In this document: piece by piece, positions 15,749 through 23,943 of the stretch | How positions within the stretch are numbered: position 1 is the stretch's first letter | Layout: each line of letters opens with the position of its first letter | Assembly: GCA_964551015.1 (NCBI GenBank) | Contig: CAZKBP010000039.1 | Span: 1 to 45,176 of the forward strand | Source of the DNA: CAZKBP01 sp964551015 | GTDB lineage: Bacteria > Bacteroidota > Bacteroidia > Cytophagales > Microscillaceae | Direction of reading: 5' to 3' | DNA: 45,176 nucleotides | Notes under the pieces: generated by a model | The model's input: only the letters and a program-made list of their open reading frames with translations | Databases searched by the model: none | Told to the model about the DNA's origin: nothing | Made by a program: the position numbers and the translations under genes

Positions 15749-18013
15749 ATGAAAAGTACTGACAAACCTTGGATCATGGGATGGATCATTGCAAGCTTGT
15801 GTTTGATGTGGGTAGCGCATCTATTTTCAACTTGGATTTTAGTGTATCCTCACCCATATTTCAAGCGTGAAGCTTGGCTGATGTACTTGAGTATTTTAAG
15901 CTTACTGATCCATTTAATAGGAATGCTATCTACGATCTGGTTACTGTGGAAATATCTCTGGAAGCCCCTCAGACAAACGCTCGAGATCACCCAAGGACTG
16001 GCCAAAGGGAATTATGAACAGGAAATCAGGCTTCCCGAAGACAAGCTAAATCAGGAACTAGCTTCTGCCTTAAATGACCTGACTTATAAGTTACAATTTA
16101 TCTCGAACTTTATTCAAGAAATTGGGCGTGGTAATCTAGACGTGCATCTCCCTCTATCTGATCAAACTAGCTCTCCTCAACGCGATCAACTCTTTGTGCA
16201 TCTGGCAGAAATGCAGAAAAACTTAAGCCAAAATTCACAGAAAGAAAAACAACGAAATTGGAAAAACGAAGGCACACGCCAAGTCAATGAAGTATTAAGA
16301 AAACAAGAAGACTTAGAAAATATGGCTAAGCACGTCTTGAGCGTGGTTGCTAAATACCTAGAAGCACATCAAGGCGGAATTTACCTTTCCGCTCTCAACA
16401 CTAAGGAAGAACCCTGCTTACAATTACTCTCAACTTATGCCTTTGACCAAGAAAAGTATCGCCAAAAAGAGGTCATGCCCCAAGAAGGCTTACTGGGTCA
16501 AGTGTACCAAGATGCAGCCTTATTGTATATTGAAGATTTACCCCAAGGCTACTCAATTCAAACAGGTCTCGGACGAGGTTCACCTCGTAGCCTGGCGATA
16601 GTGCCTCTGAGGGCAGACGAGGAGGTAGAAGGAGTTTTGGAATTATCTTTTATTCATCAACCCAAAGACTACGAATTAGCCTGGCTGGATCAAATTGGAG
16701 AGACCATCGGAAATTTTATCTATCGCCTCAAGAATGTCAGAAATACACAAGCATTGCTCAAAGAAGCGCAGGTACACGAACAGCTACTACGGCTACAAGG
16801 CAAAGAGCTTCGAGAGCACATGACCAAACTCCAAGCTACCCAAGAAGAAACTACTCAGCGCGAGAAAGAGATGAAAGAAATCCTCACGGCCATGAGTACA
16901 GCCATTCTGAGTGCCGAGTACGATATGGAAGGAAATTTATTGAGCGCCAACGAAAATTTCTTAATAGCCTTAGGGGGGCATCCTAAAAGCTGGCTCGGAG
17001 TGCCCTATGATATGCTCATTCCTGCTTCCGAAAACGAACGAACCCAAACCCTGTGGAAACATCTAGCCAATGGTCAAGCACAGAAAGGTGAATACGAGTA
17101 CAGGAATCAACAAGGACAAGCTTTGTGGTTTAGTGCTTCCTTTACCCCGATGCTAGATGAAAAAGGACAACCCTACAAGGTGATTCAAATCGCTCAAGAT
17201 ATTACCCAACAGAAACAACAAGCTTCTGAATTCGAGAAACTTTCATTAGTAGCTGATAACACTAGCAATTCTGTAGTCATTACGGATACAGAAGGAAAGA
17301 TAGAATATGTCAATCAGGGATTCGAGAAAATGACTGGCTATCGCTCCGAAGAAGTTCTGGGTAGAAAACCTGGACACTTTTTGCAAGGAGCCGATACCAA
17401 CCAGACGACCGTGGGTAGAATCCGCCAAAAATTAGATCAAGGAGCTGCCTTTTATGAAGAAATTCTCAACTATCACAAAAGCGGGATGAGTTACTGGATT
17501 TCTCTGGCGATTAATCCGGTACTGAATACCAAAGGACAAATAGAGCACTTTGTCTCGGTGCAGGCAGATATTACACAAACCAAACTGAAAGCCTTAGATT
17601 ATCAATGTAAGTTGGAAGCCGTTGCCAAGTTTCAGGGAGTAGTAGAAATGGATTTGTCAGGAAGAATCTTAGCTTGTAATGATATTTTTGCTAAAATGCT
17701 AGGCTACGAAAAAGAAGAATTGATCCATCAGTACCATAGTTCGCTTGTAAGCAAAGATGATAAAGAGGGCGAACTATACCAAGCTATGTGGCAAAAAATC
17801 AAAGCAGGTTATTTTGTAAGTGATAAGTTCAAACGTATCCATAAAAGTGGGAGAGAAATCTGGCTCAAAGGGAGCTACAGCCCCGTGCTGGGGCTAGACC
17901 AACAACCCTATAAAGTAATTAATTACACCTCAGAAGTAAGCAAAGAAAATAAGCCTCACGAGAAACTAGCTCAAATATTAGATTTCAGCAAGGGTTTTAG
18001 AAAAGATGAATAA
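15749..18013 (+). CDS. membrane-bound GAF plus triple-PAS sensor lacking an output domain
   Basis: This is a 754-aa protein. Two N-terminal transmembrane helices (about 8-32 and 42-70) have almost no extracytoplasmic loop. A HAMP-like stretch follows (LWKPLRQTLEITQGLAKGNY), then a GAF domain (about 185-335), a coiled coil (about 340-380) and three PAS/PAC domains (about 385-500, 505-620 and 625-735). PAS2 has GRKPGHFLQGADT, the LOV-like loop without the flavin-adduct cysteine. The chain ends right after PAS3 plus a short tail. There is no HisKA/HATPase, GGDEF or methyl-accepting domain, so signal output must pass to a partner or be lost. The next gene is 99 bp downstream. Confidence 0.85.
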   Translation: MKSTDKPWIMGWIIASLCLMWVAHLFSTWILVYPHPYFKREAWLMYLSILSLLIHLIGMLSTIWLLWKYLWKPLRQTLEITQGLAKGNYEQEIRLPEDKLNQELASALNDLTYKLQFISNFIQEIGRGNLDVHLPLSDQTSSPQRDQLFVHLAEMQKNLSQNSQKEKQRNWKNEGTRQVNEVLRKQEDLENMAKHVLSVVAKYLEAHQGGIYLSALNTKEEPCLQLLSTYAFDQEKYRQKEVMPQEGLLGQVYQDAALLYIEDLPQGYSIQTGLGRGSPRSLAIVPLRADEEVEGVLELSFIHQPKDYELAWLDQIGETIGNFIYRLKNVRNTQALLKEAQVHEQLLRLQGKELREHMTKLQATQEETTQREKEMKEILTAMSTAILSAEYDMEGNLLSANENFLIALGGHPKSWLGVPYDMLIPASENERTQTLWKHLANGQAQKGEYEYRNQQGQALWFSASFTPMLDEKGQPYKVIQIAQDITQQKQQASEFEKLSLVADNTSNSVVITDTEGKIEYVNQGFEKMTGYRSEEVLGRKPGHFLQGADTNQTTVGRIRQKLDQGAAFYEEILNYHKSGMSYWISLAINPVLNTKGQIEHFVSVQADITQTKLKALDYQCKLEAVAKFQGVVEMDLSGRILACNDIFAKMLGYEKEELIHQYHSSLVSKDDKEGELYQAMWQKIKAGYFVSDKFKRIHKSGREIWLKGSYSPVLGLDQQPYKVINYTSEVSKENKPHEKLAQILDFSKGFRKDE

Positions 18014-18112
18014 ATAACTAATTCGGCTTTTTTGCACTCGCCTGAACGAATTTTGCAAAACTTTTGCTTATTTTTAAAGGAAATTTTTTGAAAAAACAGA
18101 CACCCCTGTAAA

Positions 18113-19156
18113 ATGACTTCAGAACAATCTAACGGAACTGATAATCAGCAAAATCACGATACACCAGAAGAGCTATCACCTGAGATAAAATCTCGCTATA
18201 TTTCCCAACATCAAAATAACGGAATGAAACATTTTGCTGTCGCGGGCATCCAGATGAAGGTATCTGCTGCCCACAGTAATATTGAAATGATGAAATTCAA
18301 AATAGACGTGCTCATGTCTATTTACCCTTGGGTTGATATGATCATGTTCAGCGAACTCGCTGCACACGGTCCGCTGACCCATTACGCCACGAATACGCCC
18401 GAAAAATTCGAGGCCGAGTTTGCCAAGATGGCGCGCAAGCACAATGTCTGGCTCCTTCCAGGCTCCATCTTTGTCAAAAAAGAAGACAAAATTTACAACA
18501 CGGCCTCGGTCATTTCTCCCGAAGGAGAAGTAGTGGGTCGCTACAGTAAGATGTTCCCCTTCTTTCCCTACGAAATCGGCGTGACCCCCGGAGATGAGTT
18601 TTGTGTCTTCGATGTACCAGACATTGGAAAGTTTGGCGTTTCCATCTGCTACGATATGTGGTTTCCAGAAACCAGTCGTACCCTCGCTTTCATGGGAGCA
18701 GAGGTAATCCTACACCCTACCTTAACGGGTACTATAGACCGAGATATAGAACTCTCTATCGTACGTGCCACGGCGGCTTGTAATCAATGTTATGTTTTTG
18801 ATATCAACGGTTTGGATGCTGGAGGTAGTGGGCGTTCTATTATCTGTGGGCCAGACGGTCGGGTCATTTACCAAGCGAATAATACCGAGGAAATGATTCC
18901 TATTGAAATTAATCTGGAAAGAGTGCAAAGGAGCCGAGAGCGAGGCGTGCTTCGCTTGGGTCAGCCTTTGAAAAGCTTTCGCGACCGAGCCAAAGAACGC
19001 ATTTTTAACATTTACCAAGAAAACGCAGATTTTGAATATCTGGATTCACTTGGCCCCATCATCAAACCCACGGGTACACGCTTGAAAGAAATTACCCGTT
19101 TACAACTTGATGAAGTGAATAAATTGCCCTCTTCTTCTAAAGATAACCCGCTTTAA
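18113..19156 (+). CDS. nitrilase-superfamily carbon-nitrogen hydrolase
   Basis: This is a 347-aa protein. The catalytic triad of the superfamily is present: Glu81 (MFSELAAHG), Lys146 (RYSKMFPF) and Cys179 (SICYDMWFPE). A 38-residue polar N-terminal extension precedes the domain, and a ~45-residue tail follows it. These enzymes hydrolyse amides, carbamoyl amines or nitriles. The length is near that of aliphatic amidases, but motifs alone do not fix the substrate. The downstream decarboxylase-family gene makes a polyamine-related amide (such as an N-carbamoyl or N-acyl amine) an attractive guess. A 44-nt hairpin follows the stop. Confidence 0.85.
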   Translation: MTSEQSNGTDNQQNHDTPEELSPEIKSRYISQHQNNGMKHFAVAGIQMKVSAAHSNIEMMKFKIDVLMSIYPWVDMIMFSELAAHGPLTHYATNTPEKFEAEFAKMARKHNVWLLPGSIFVKKEDKIYNTASVISPEGEVVGRYSKMFPFFPYEIGVTPGDEFCVFDVPDIGKFGVSICYDMWFPETSRTLAFMGAEVILHPTLTGTIDRDIELSIVRATAACNQCYVFDINGLDAGGSGRSIICGPDGRVIYQANNTEEMIPIEINLERVQRSRERGVLRLGQPLKSFRDRAKERIFNIYQENADFEYLDSLGPIIKPTGTRLKEITRLQLDEVNKLPSSSKDNPL

Positions 19157-19164
19157 ATCGGAGT

Positions 19165-19208
19165 AATGGTAGCATAATTTGGAATATTCAAATTTTATTG
19201 CTACCATT
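19165..19208 (+). promoter_or_regulatory. long hairpin between the nitrilase and decarboxylase genes
   Basis: AATGGTAGCA (19165-19174) pairs exactly with TGCTACCATT (19199-19208). Inside, AATTTG pairs with CAAATT around a short loop. No poly-T follows on the + strand, so it may be an mRNA processing or regulatory structure and not a simple terminator. Confidence 0.6.
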
Positions 19209-19271
19209 CCTAATAATTATAAGTACAAGAAAGCCTGATGCTCAATCATTGATTGACAAACCGTATCTTGT

Positions 19272-19388
19272 ATGCTCTTTCCTATTCACAAAATTTCTGA
19301 CCGTCTCGTTCATTTACCCAAACCCGACGGAAGGATTACGCTTACTTTCTATCAAACCGAGAGCGCAGAATTGAGGTTACACTTATAA
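19272..19388 (+). CDS. possible 38-codon leader ORF before the decarboxylase gene
   Basis: An ATG at 19272 opens a frame of 38 codons ending in TAA at 19386-19388, 26 bp before the decarboxylase ATG. It begins MLFPIHKISDRLV and contains LPKPDGRITLTFYQ. Codon use resembles the neighbouring genes. It could be a real small protein, a leader peptide controlling the next gene, or chance. I recognise no family and see no clear ribosome binding site. The idea of a leader is inference from position only. Confidence 0.3.
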   Translation: MLFPIHKISDRLVHLPKPDGRITLTFYQTESAELRLHL

Positions 19389-19414
19389 ACTAAATAAGTC
19401 GTTTCAAAAACATT

Positions 19415-22231
19415 ATGAATCAAAAAGAACTCACGAGTACCCAAGAATTGAGCCCGCATAGAAATAGATACTTCAACATTTGGCAATATCGTCTGGATGT
19501 ATGGAGTCACCTACAACATTTGACCCAAAATATCGAGAATCATCAGATTACTGGCGAAGAAGAGACTAAAATGCTAGAGTATCTAGATCGTCTTTTCGTG
19601 ATCGAGCGTTACTGGGGTTATCCGGGGCTAGACACCCTTCACACCATTCGGACGATGTACCGTCGTAAGGAGTTTTATTCGCTTCACGTGGCGGTGTCTA
19701 ATATTTTTCGGGCACTTAATAGTGAATCTTACCGAGAAAATCCGGTCAGTGCCAAAGATAATATCAACAGCATCCTCGAGAAAGGAAGTAATGGAAGTAG
19801 CGATAAGGAGAAGCATTATTTTGAAGTACTCATCGCCGAGAATATCTCCAAAGAAGAAGAGATGATTCTGAGAGCCAAATTCGAGGAAGTACAGGGCAAT
19901 AGCGACAAGTTTATCTATAATGTAGTGGTCGTTCCTTCCCTCCAAGATGCACTCATTGCTTTACTTTTCAACCGGAATATCCAAAGTTGCCTGATTCGGA
20001 ATGATCTTCCCTTTTCTTCTTCTAATAATCTGGAGACGATTAAAACATTCTTACCTTCTATTCCTTCCTACTTTGCCTATGACCAAAGTACCAATCGAGA
20101 CATTGGCCCTTTGTTAGGAGATTTACTCAAGAAATTCCGTCCTGAGATTGATCTCTTTTATATCACTAATACCGCTATTGACAAAATATCTAGTAATACG
20201 CTTACCCTCTTCCGTCGTATCTTCTATCAGCAAGAAGATGTACAGGAGCAGCATCTGAGCATTTTGCGGGGAATTCGTGAACGCTACAATACGCCTTTTT
20301 TCAATGCCTTGATGGAGTACAGCCGTAAACCTACGGGCGTATTCCACGCTATGCCACTTTCTCGTGGTAATTCCGTCTTTAAATCCAATTGGATTAAAGA
20401 TATGGGCGATTTCTATGGTCGGAATATCTTCTTGGCCGAAACTTCGGCTACCACGGGAGGCTTGGATTCGCTCTTACAGCCCAAAGGATCCATCAAAGAA
20501 GCTCAGAAATATGCCGCCCGTGCTTTTGGCTCCAAGCAAACCTATTTTGTAACCAATGGAACCTCTACTTCTAATAAAATTGTCCTACAGGCACTCGTAA
20601 AACCCGGTGATATTGTCTTGGTGGATAGAGATTGCCACAAATCACACCACTACGCAATGGTGATGATGGGGGCGCACCCGGTTTATCTGGATTCTTATCC
20701 AATCGAGGAATACTCTATGTACGGGGCAGTTCCTCTGAGCCATATCAAAGAAAAGCTCTTACAATTCAAGGAAGCAGGCCGCTTAGACAAGGTGAAAATG
20801 CTGATACTTACCAATTGTACCTTTGACGGGATGGTCTATAATACCCGTAAGGTGATGGAAGAAATTTTGGCTATCAAGCCAGATATGGTTTTTCTTTGGG
20901 ATGAAGCTTGGTTTGGTTTTGCGGCTTTCACTCCTCATTACCGCCAGCGTACGGCCATGTACAATGCCCGACTGTTGGATAAAAAATACAAAAGCCCCGA
21001 ATACCGCGAGGAATACAAAAAATACACGGCCTCTCTCCAAGAGGGTGAAATTCCTCTGATGCCAGACCCCGACCAAGTTCGCATTCGTGTCTATGGAACC
21101 CAATCTACCCACAAAACCCTTACCGCCTTCCGTCAGGGTTCTATGATTCATATCTATGATGAAGATTTCAAGAAAAAGACCGAAGATGCTTTCCACGAAG
21201 CGTATATGACTCATATTTCTACCTCGCCCAACTACCAGGTGATTGCTAGCTTGGATGTAGGCCGTAGGCAGGTAGAGTTTGAAGGCTACGAAATGGTAGA
21301 AAGAAGCCTCGAGATGGCCATGCGCCTACGAGAAAAAATTACGGTAGATCCTTTATTGAGTAAATACTTCGAGGTTTTGACCATCGGCGATCTTATTCCC
21401 GAAGACCTTCGTGAATCTGGCCTGACCTATTATTTCGATGAAGAAAAAGGCTGGAGTAGCATGAATGAATGCTGGAAGAAAGATGAGTTTGTGCTAGATC
21501 CTACTAAAATTACCCTCTATATCGGGAAAACAGGCATTGACGGGGATACTTTCAAGCGGGAGTTTTTGATGGATCAATTTGGTATCCAAATCAACAAGAC
21601 TACCCGTAATACGGTCTTATTTATGACCAACATTGGTACCACCCGTAGTACCGTTTCTTATTTAGTAAGTGTACTCCTCAAAGTAGCTCAGCAGATAGAT
21701 GATCGCATTAAGGCTCTGAATCCTGCCGAAAGAGCCTTACAAGAAAAAATGGTGCAGTCCCTTACCCAAGATTTGCCACCATTACCAGATTTTAGCTATT
21801 TTCATCCGGCCTTCCGCCCTAACTGGGACACTTCCGAAGGCGATATGCGCAAGGCTTTCTTTTATGCCTATGACGAAGAGCTATGTGAATATTTGAAAAT
21901 AGAAGAATGTGAAAAGGCGATCCAAAGGGAGCGACAAGTGGTTTCTACGGCTTTCGTAACTCCTTACCCTCCTGGATTTCCGGTGCTCGTGCCTGGTCAG
22001 GTCATTACCAAAGAAATTTTGGATTTTATGAAAGCCCTAGACGTGACCGAGATTCATAGTTACCGACCTGAGCTAGGCTTCCGTGTTTTTAAGGAAGTAG
22101 CCTTGGAAAAATTGGGTTATAAGTCTTCTCGTAGAATCAAAAGCGAAGAAGAGGAAGCAGTAGAAAAGAAAAGCATTCCCCTCGCTACCGAAAACGGCAA
22201 CGGTAGCACCGCTACTAGCGATTCAAAGTAA
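19415..22231 (+). CDS. Orn/Lys/Arg decarboxylase-family PLP enzyme, large form
   Basis: This is a 938-aa protein. The first ~330 residues are poorly conserved and include a receiver-like stretch (FEVLIAENISKEEEMILRAKFEEV) resembling the wing domain of inducible basic amino-acid decarboxylases. The fold-type-I PLP core starts near 345: AETSATTGGLDSLLQPKG, YFVTNGTSTSNKIV, DRDCHKSHHYAMV, the PLP-binding Asp in FLWDEAWFGF and the Schiff-base Lys567 in GTQSTHKTLTAFRQGSMIH. A charged insert of ~60 residues separates the last two motifs. The C-terminal domain ends TPYPPGFPVLVPGQVI, typical of the family. It likely decarboxylates a basic amino acid to an amine; which one is open. It sits in a run with an ATP-grasp ligase and two amide hydrolases. 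Confidence 0.85.
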   Translation: MNQKELTSTQELSPHRNRYFNIWQYRLDVWSHLQHLTQNIENHQITGEEETKMLEYLDRLFVIERYWGYPGLDTLHTIRTMYRRKEFYSLHVAVSNIFRALNSESYRENPVSAKDNINSILEKGSNGSSDKEKHYFEVLIAENISKEEEMILRAKFEEVQGNSDKFIYNVVVVPSLQDALIALLFNRNIQSCLIRNDLPFSSSNNLETIKTFLPSIPSYFAYDQSTNRDIGPLLGDLLKKFRPEIDLFYITNTAIDKISSNTLTLFRRIFYQQEDVQEQHLSILRGIRERYNTPFFNALMEYSRKPTGVFHAMPLSRGNSVFKSNWIKDMGDFYGRNIFLAETSATTGGLDSLLQPKGSIKEAQKYAARAFGSKQTYFVTNGTSTSNKIVLQALVKPGDIVLVDRDCHKSHHYAMVMMGAHPVYLDSYPIEEYSMYGAVPLSHIKEKLLQFKEAGRLDKVKMLILTNCTFDGMVYNTRKVMEEILAIKPDMVFLWDEAWFGFAAFTPHYRQRTAMYNARLLDKKYKSPEYREEYKKYTASLQEGEIPLMPDPDQVRIRVYGTQSTHKTLTAFRQGSMIHIYDEDFKKKTEDAFHEAYMTHISTSPNYQVIASLDVGRRQVEFEGYEMVERSLEMAMRLREKITVDPLLSKYFEVLTIGDLIPEDLRESGLTYYFDEEKGWSSMNECWKKDEFVLDPTKITLYIGKTGIDGDTFKREFLMDQFGIQINKTTRNTVLFMTNIGTTRSTVSYLVSVLLKVAQQIDDRIKALNPAERALQEKMVQSLTQDLPPLPDFSYFHPAFRPNWDTSEGDMRKAFFYAYDEELCEYLKIEECEKAIQRERQVVSTAFVTPYPPGFPVLVPGQVITKEILDFMKALDVTEIHSYRPELGFRVFKEVALEKLGYKSSRRIKSEEEEAVEKKSIPLATENGNGSTATSDSK

Positions 22232-22239
22232 TAAATTCT

Positions 22240-22271
22240 AGCCCTAACCCCATTCACAGGTTGGGGCTTTT
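22240..22271 (+). terminator. terminator or attenuator between the decarboxylase and ATP-grasp genes
   Basis: AGCCCTAACC (22240-22249) pairs with GGTTGGGGCT (22259-22268) through one T-G wobble and a 9-nt loop. It is followed by TTTCTC. The short T run and the 45-bp distance to the next gene suggest partial termination. Confidence 0.6.
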
Positions 22272-22316
22272 CTCATAAAAATTCACTAACCCTATTCTGA
22301 AACCAAAAAACATAAA

Positions 22317-23822
22317 ATGGCAAGGATTCAAACACCAAAACCTTTCGTAGAAGATACCAAAAAGACCCTGAATGGCATTTCTGATATCAGAAGATTTTTT
22401 TATAAAAACGAAATTCCTATCTATTTCATCAGCGCTACTAATTTTAACCTCTTAGGCGCAGACGAGTGGATCAAAAGTTTCAAGTATATTACCTACATTG
22501 ACTGTTTTGACAAACAACACCCCAATGTGTTTGTCCCCTCGGAGCTACCACACGAGGAGTTTCAAAGCATCGAGGATATTAATAATTACCTGCTCGAGCA
22601 TAAGGAAGTAGCCGATATGATTCAAAGCCGTACGAAGAACGGAACGGCCGGCAAGGCGCTCTTCCTGATGTTTGACGAAAAAACCGAAGAACTGGCCAAA
22701 AGGCTTAACTTGGAGGTGATTTTCCCCAAAGCAGAACTTCGTACGCATTTAGATAATAAAGTCATTACTACCCGTGTGGCTGAAAAAGCAGGGGTGCCTA
22801 GTGTGCCCAACATCCTGACCAAAGTGGATAGCTACGAAGATATGCGTGAAAAGTCCAAAGAATTGGGGCAGCATTTAGTGATTCAAACTCCTTTTGGAGA
22901 TTCAGGACACACCACTTTCTTTATTTCTACCGAAGAAGACTGGAAAAAACACGAAGAAGAAATCATCGGAGAGAAAGAGGTCAAGATCATGAAGCGAATT
23001 AATTGTATCGGGTCTGCCATTGAGGCTTGTGTAACTCGCCACGGTACCATTGTAGCTCCACTGATGACCGAACTCGTGGGCTTCAAAGAACTCACTCCTT
23101 ATAAAGGCGGTTGGTGTGGTAATGAAATCTTCGCCAATGCTTTTACCAAACCGATCCGAGACAAGGCACGTAAGTACACCCAAATGTTTGGAGATCAACT
23201 CAAAGAAGAAGGCTACCGAGGATACTTTGAACTGGATTTCTTGATCGATAAAGAAAATGGCGAAATCTATCTAGGAGAACTGAATCCACGGATTACTGGA
23301 GCCAGTTCTATCACCAACCACGCCGTATTTGCCCTGGCAGATTGCCCTCTATTTATGTTTCACATTATGGAGTGGATGGATGTGGATTATAAACTCAACG
23401 TGAACCAAATCAACCAACGCTGGGCACGCCCCGAAAATATTGATTCTTGGAGCCAACTGGTCATCAAACATACCGAAGACAACATCGATATTGTCCGCCA
23501 CGCTCCACCCACAGGCATTTGGAAAATGAAAGAAGATGGCACCGTGCATTTCTCCCGTTATGACTCACACCGCCGTGCCGTGGAAAGCGAAAACGAGGCT
23601 TTCTTCCTGAGAATAAGCAATGTAGGCGATTATCGTTATGAAGGAGCCGACTTGGGTATCTTAGTTACGCGCGGACGACTGATGACTGATGACTTCGAGC
23701 TCAATGATCGTGCGAAGCTATGGATCGCGGGTATTCGTAACCACTTTATCGGTGAGCCTCCTACCAATATGGGCTTTGCACAAAATGTTGTGGCCGAAGT
23801 CGGTGGTTTTAAGTTTATTTAA
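22317..23822 (+). CDS. ATP-grasp ligase (biotin-carboxylase-like)
   Basis: This is a 501-aa protein. The ATP-grasp fold is supported by DNKVITTRVAEKAGVPSVPN (pre-grasp/A-domain entry), QTPFGDSGHTTFFI (nucleotide-binding loop) and the metal-binding ELNPRITGASS with YFELDFLID before it. It has no biotin carboxylase HFG/ERxC signatures and no attachment domain, so it is more likely an amide- or peptide-bond-forming ATP-grasp enzyme than a carboxylase. The acid and amine substrates are unknown. Its place after a decarboxylase-family gene and before an Ntn hydrolase suggests conjugation of an amine; inference. It starts 85 bp after the decarboxylase stop. Confidence 0.82.
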   Translation: MARIQTPKPFVEDTKKTLNGISDIRRFFYKNEIPIYFISATNFNLLGADEWIKSFKYITYIDCFDKQHPNVFVPSELPHEEFQSIEDINNYLLEHKEVADMIQSRTKNGTAGKALFLMFDEKTEELAKRLNLEVIFPKAELRTHLDNKVITTRVAEKAGVPSVPNILTKVDSYEDMREKSKELGQHLVIQTPFGDSGHTTFFISTEEDWKKHEEEIIGEKEVKIMKRINCIGSAIEACVTRHGTIVAPLMTELVGFKELTPYKGGWCGNEIFANAFTKPIRDKARKYTQMFGDQLKEEGYRGYFELDFLIDKENGEIYLGELNPRITGASSITNHAVFALADCPLFMFHIMEWMDVDYKLNVNQINQRWARPENIDSWSQLVIKHTEDNIDIVRHAPPTGIWKMKEDGTVHFSRYDSHRRAVESENEAFFLRISNVGDYRYEGADLGILVTRGRLMTDDFELNDRAKLWIAGIRNHFIGEPPTNMGFAQNVVAEVGGFKFI

Positions 23823-23832
23823 ATTAGGTGAT

Positions 23833-23919
23833 AAGTTACAGGTTTTGGGCTACAAGTTGCTTGGGGAGCTACATCCAAATAAATAGCTTGCCAAACTTAT
23901 AGCCTATAATCTGTAGCCT
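23833..23919. repeat. imperfect inverted repeat between the ATP-grasp and C45 genes
   Basis: Segment 23833-23858 and the reverse complement of 23894-23919 match at 20 of 26 positions, flanking a ~35-bp loop. CTACAACCTACAAC-type runs follow to the right. It may be a decayed interspersed intergenic repeat or an RNA hairpin. There is no T run. Confidence 0.45.
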
Positions 23920-23943
23920 ACAACCTACAACGCTCAATTCATA

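Noticed and set aside
17240..17580. LOV-type blue-light sensor in the second PAS domain
   Set aside because: The loop reads GRKPGHFLQG, where the photoactive cysteine of the GRNCRFLQ motif is missing.
22317..23822. Annotation of the ATP-grasp gene as biotin carboxylase
   Set aside because: The typical biotin carboxylase motifs seen in the protein at 41746 (GGGGRGMR, HFGERECS) are absent; only the general ATP-grasp metal and nucleotide sites are shared.
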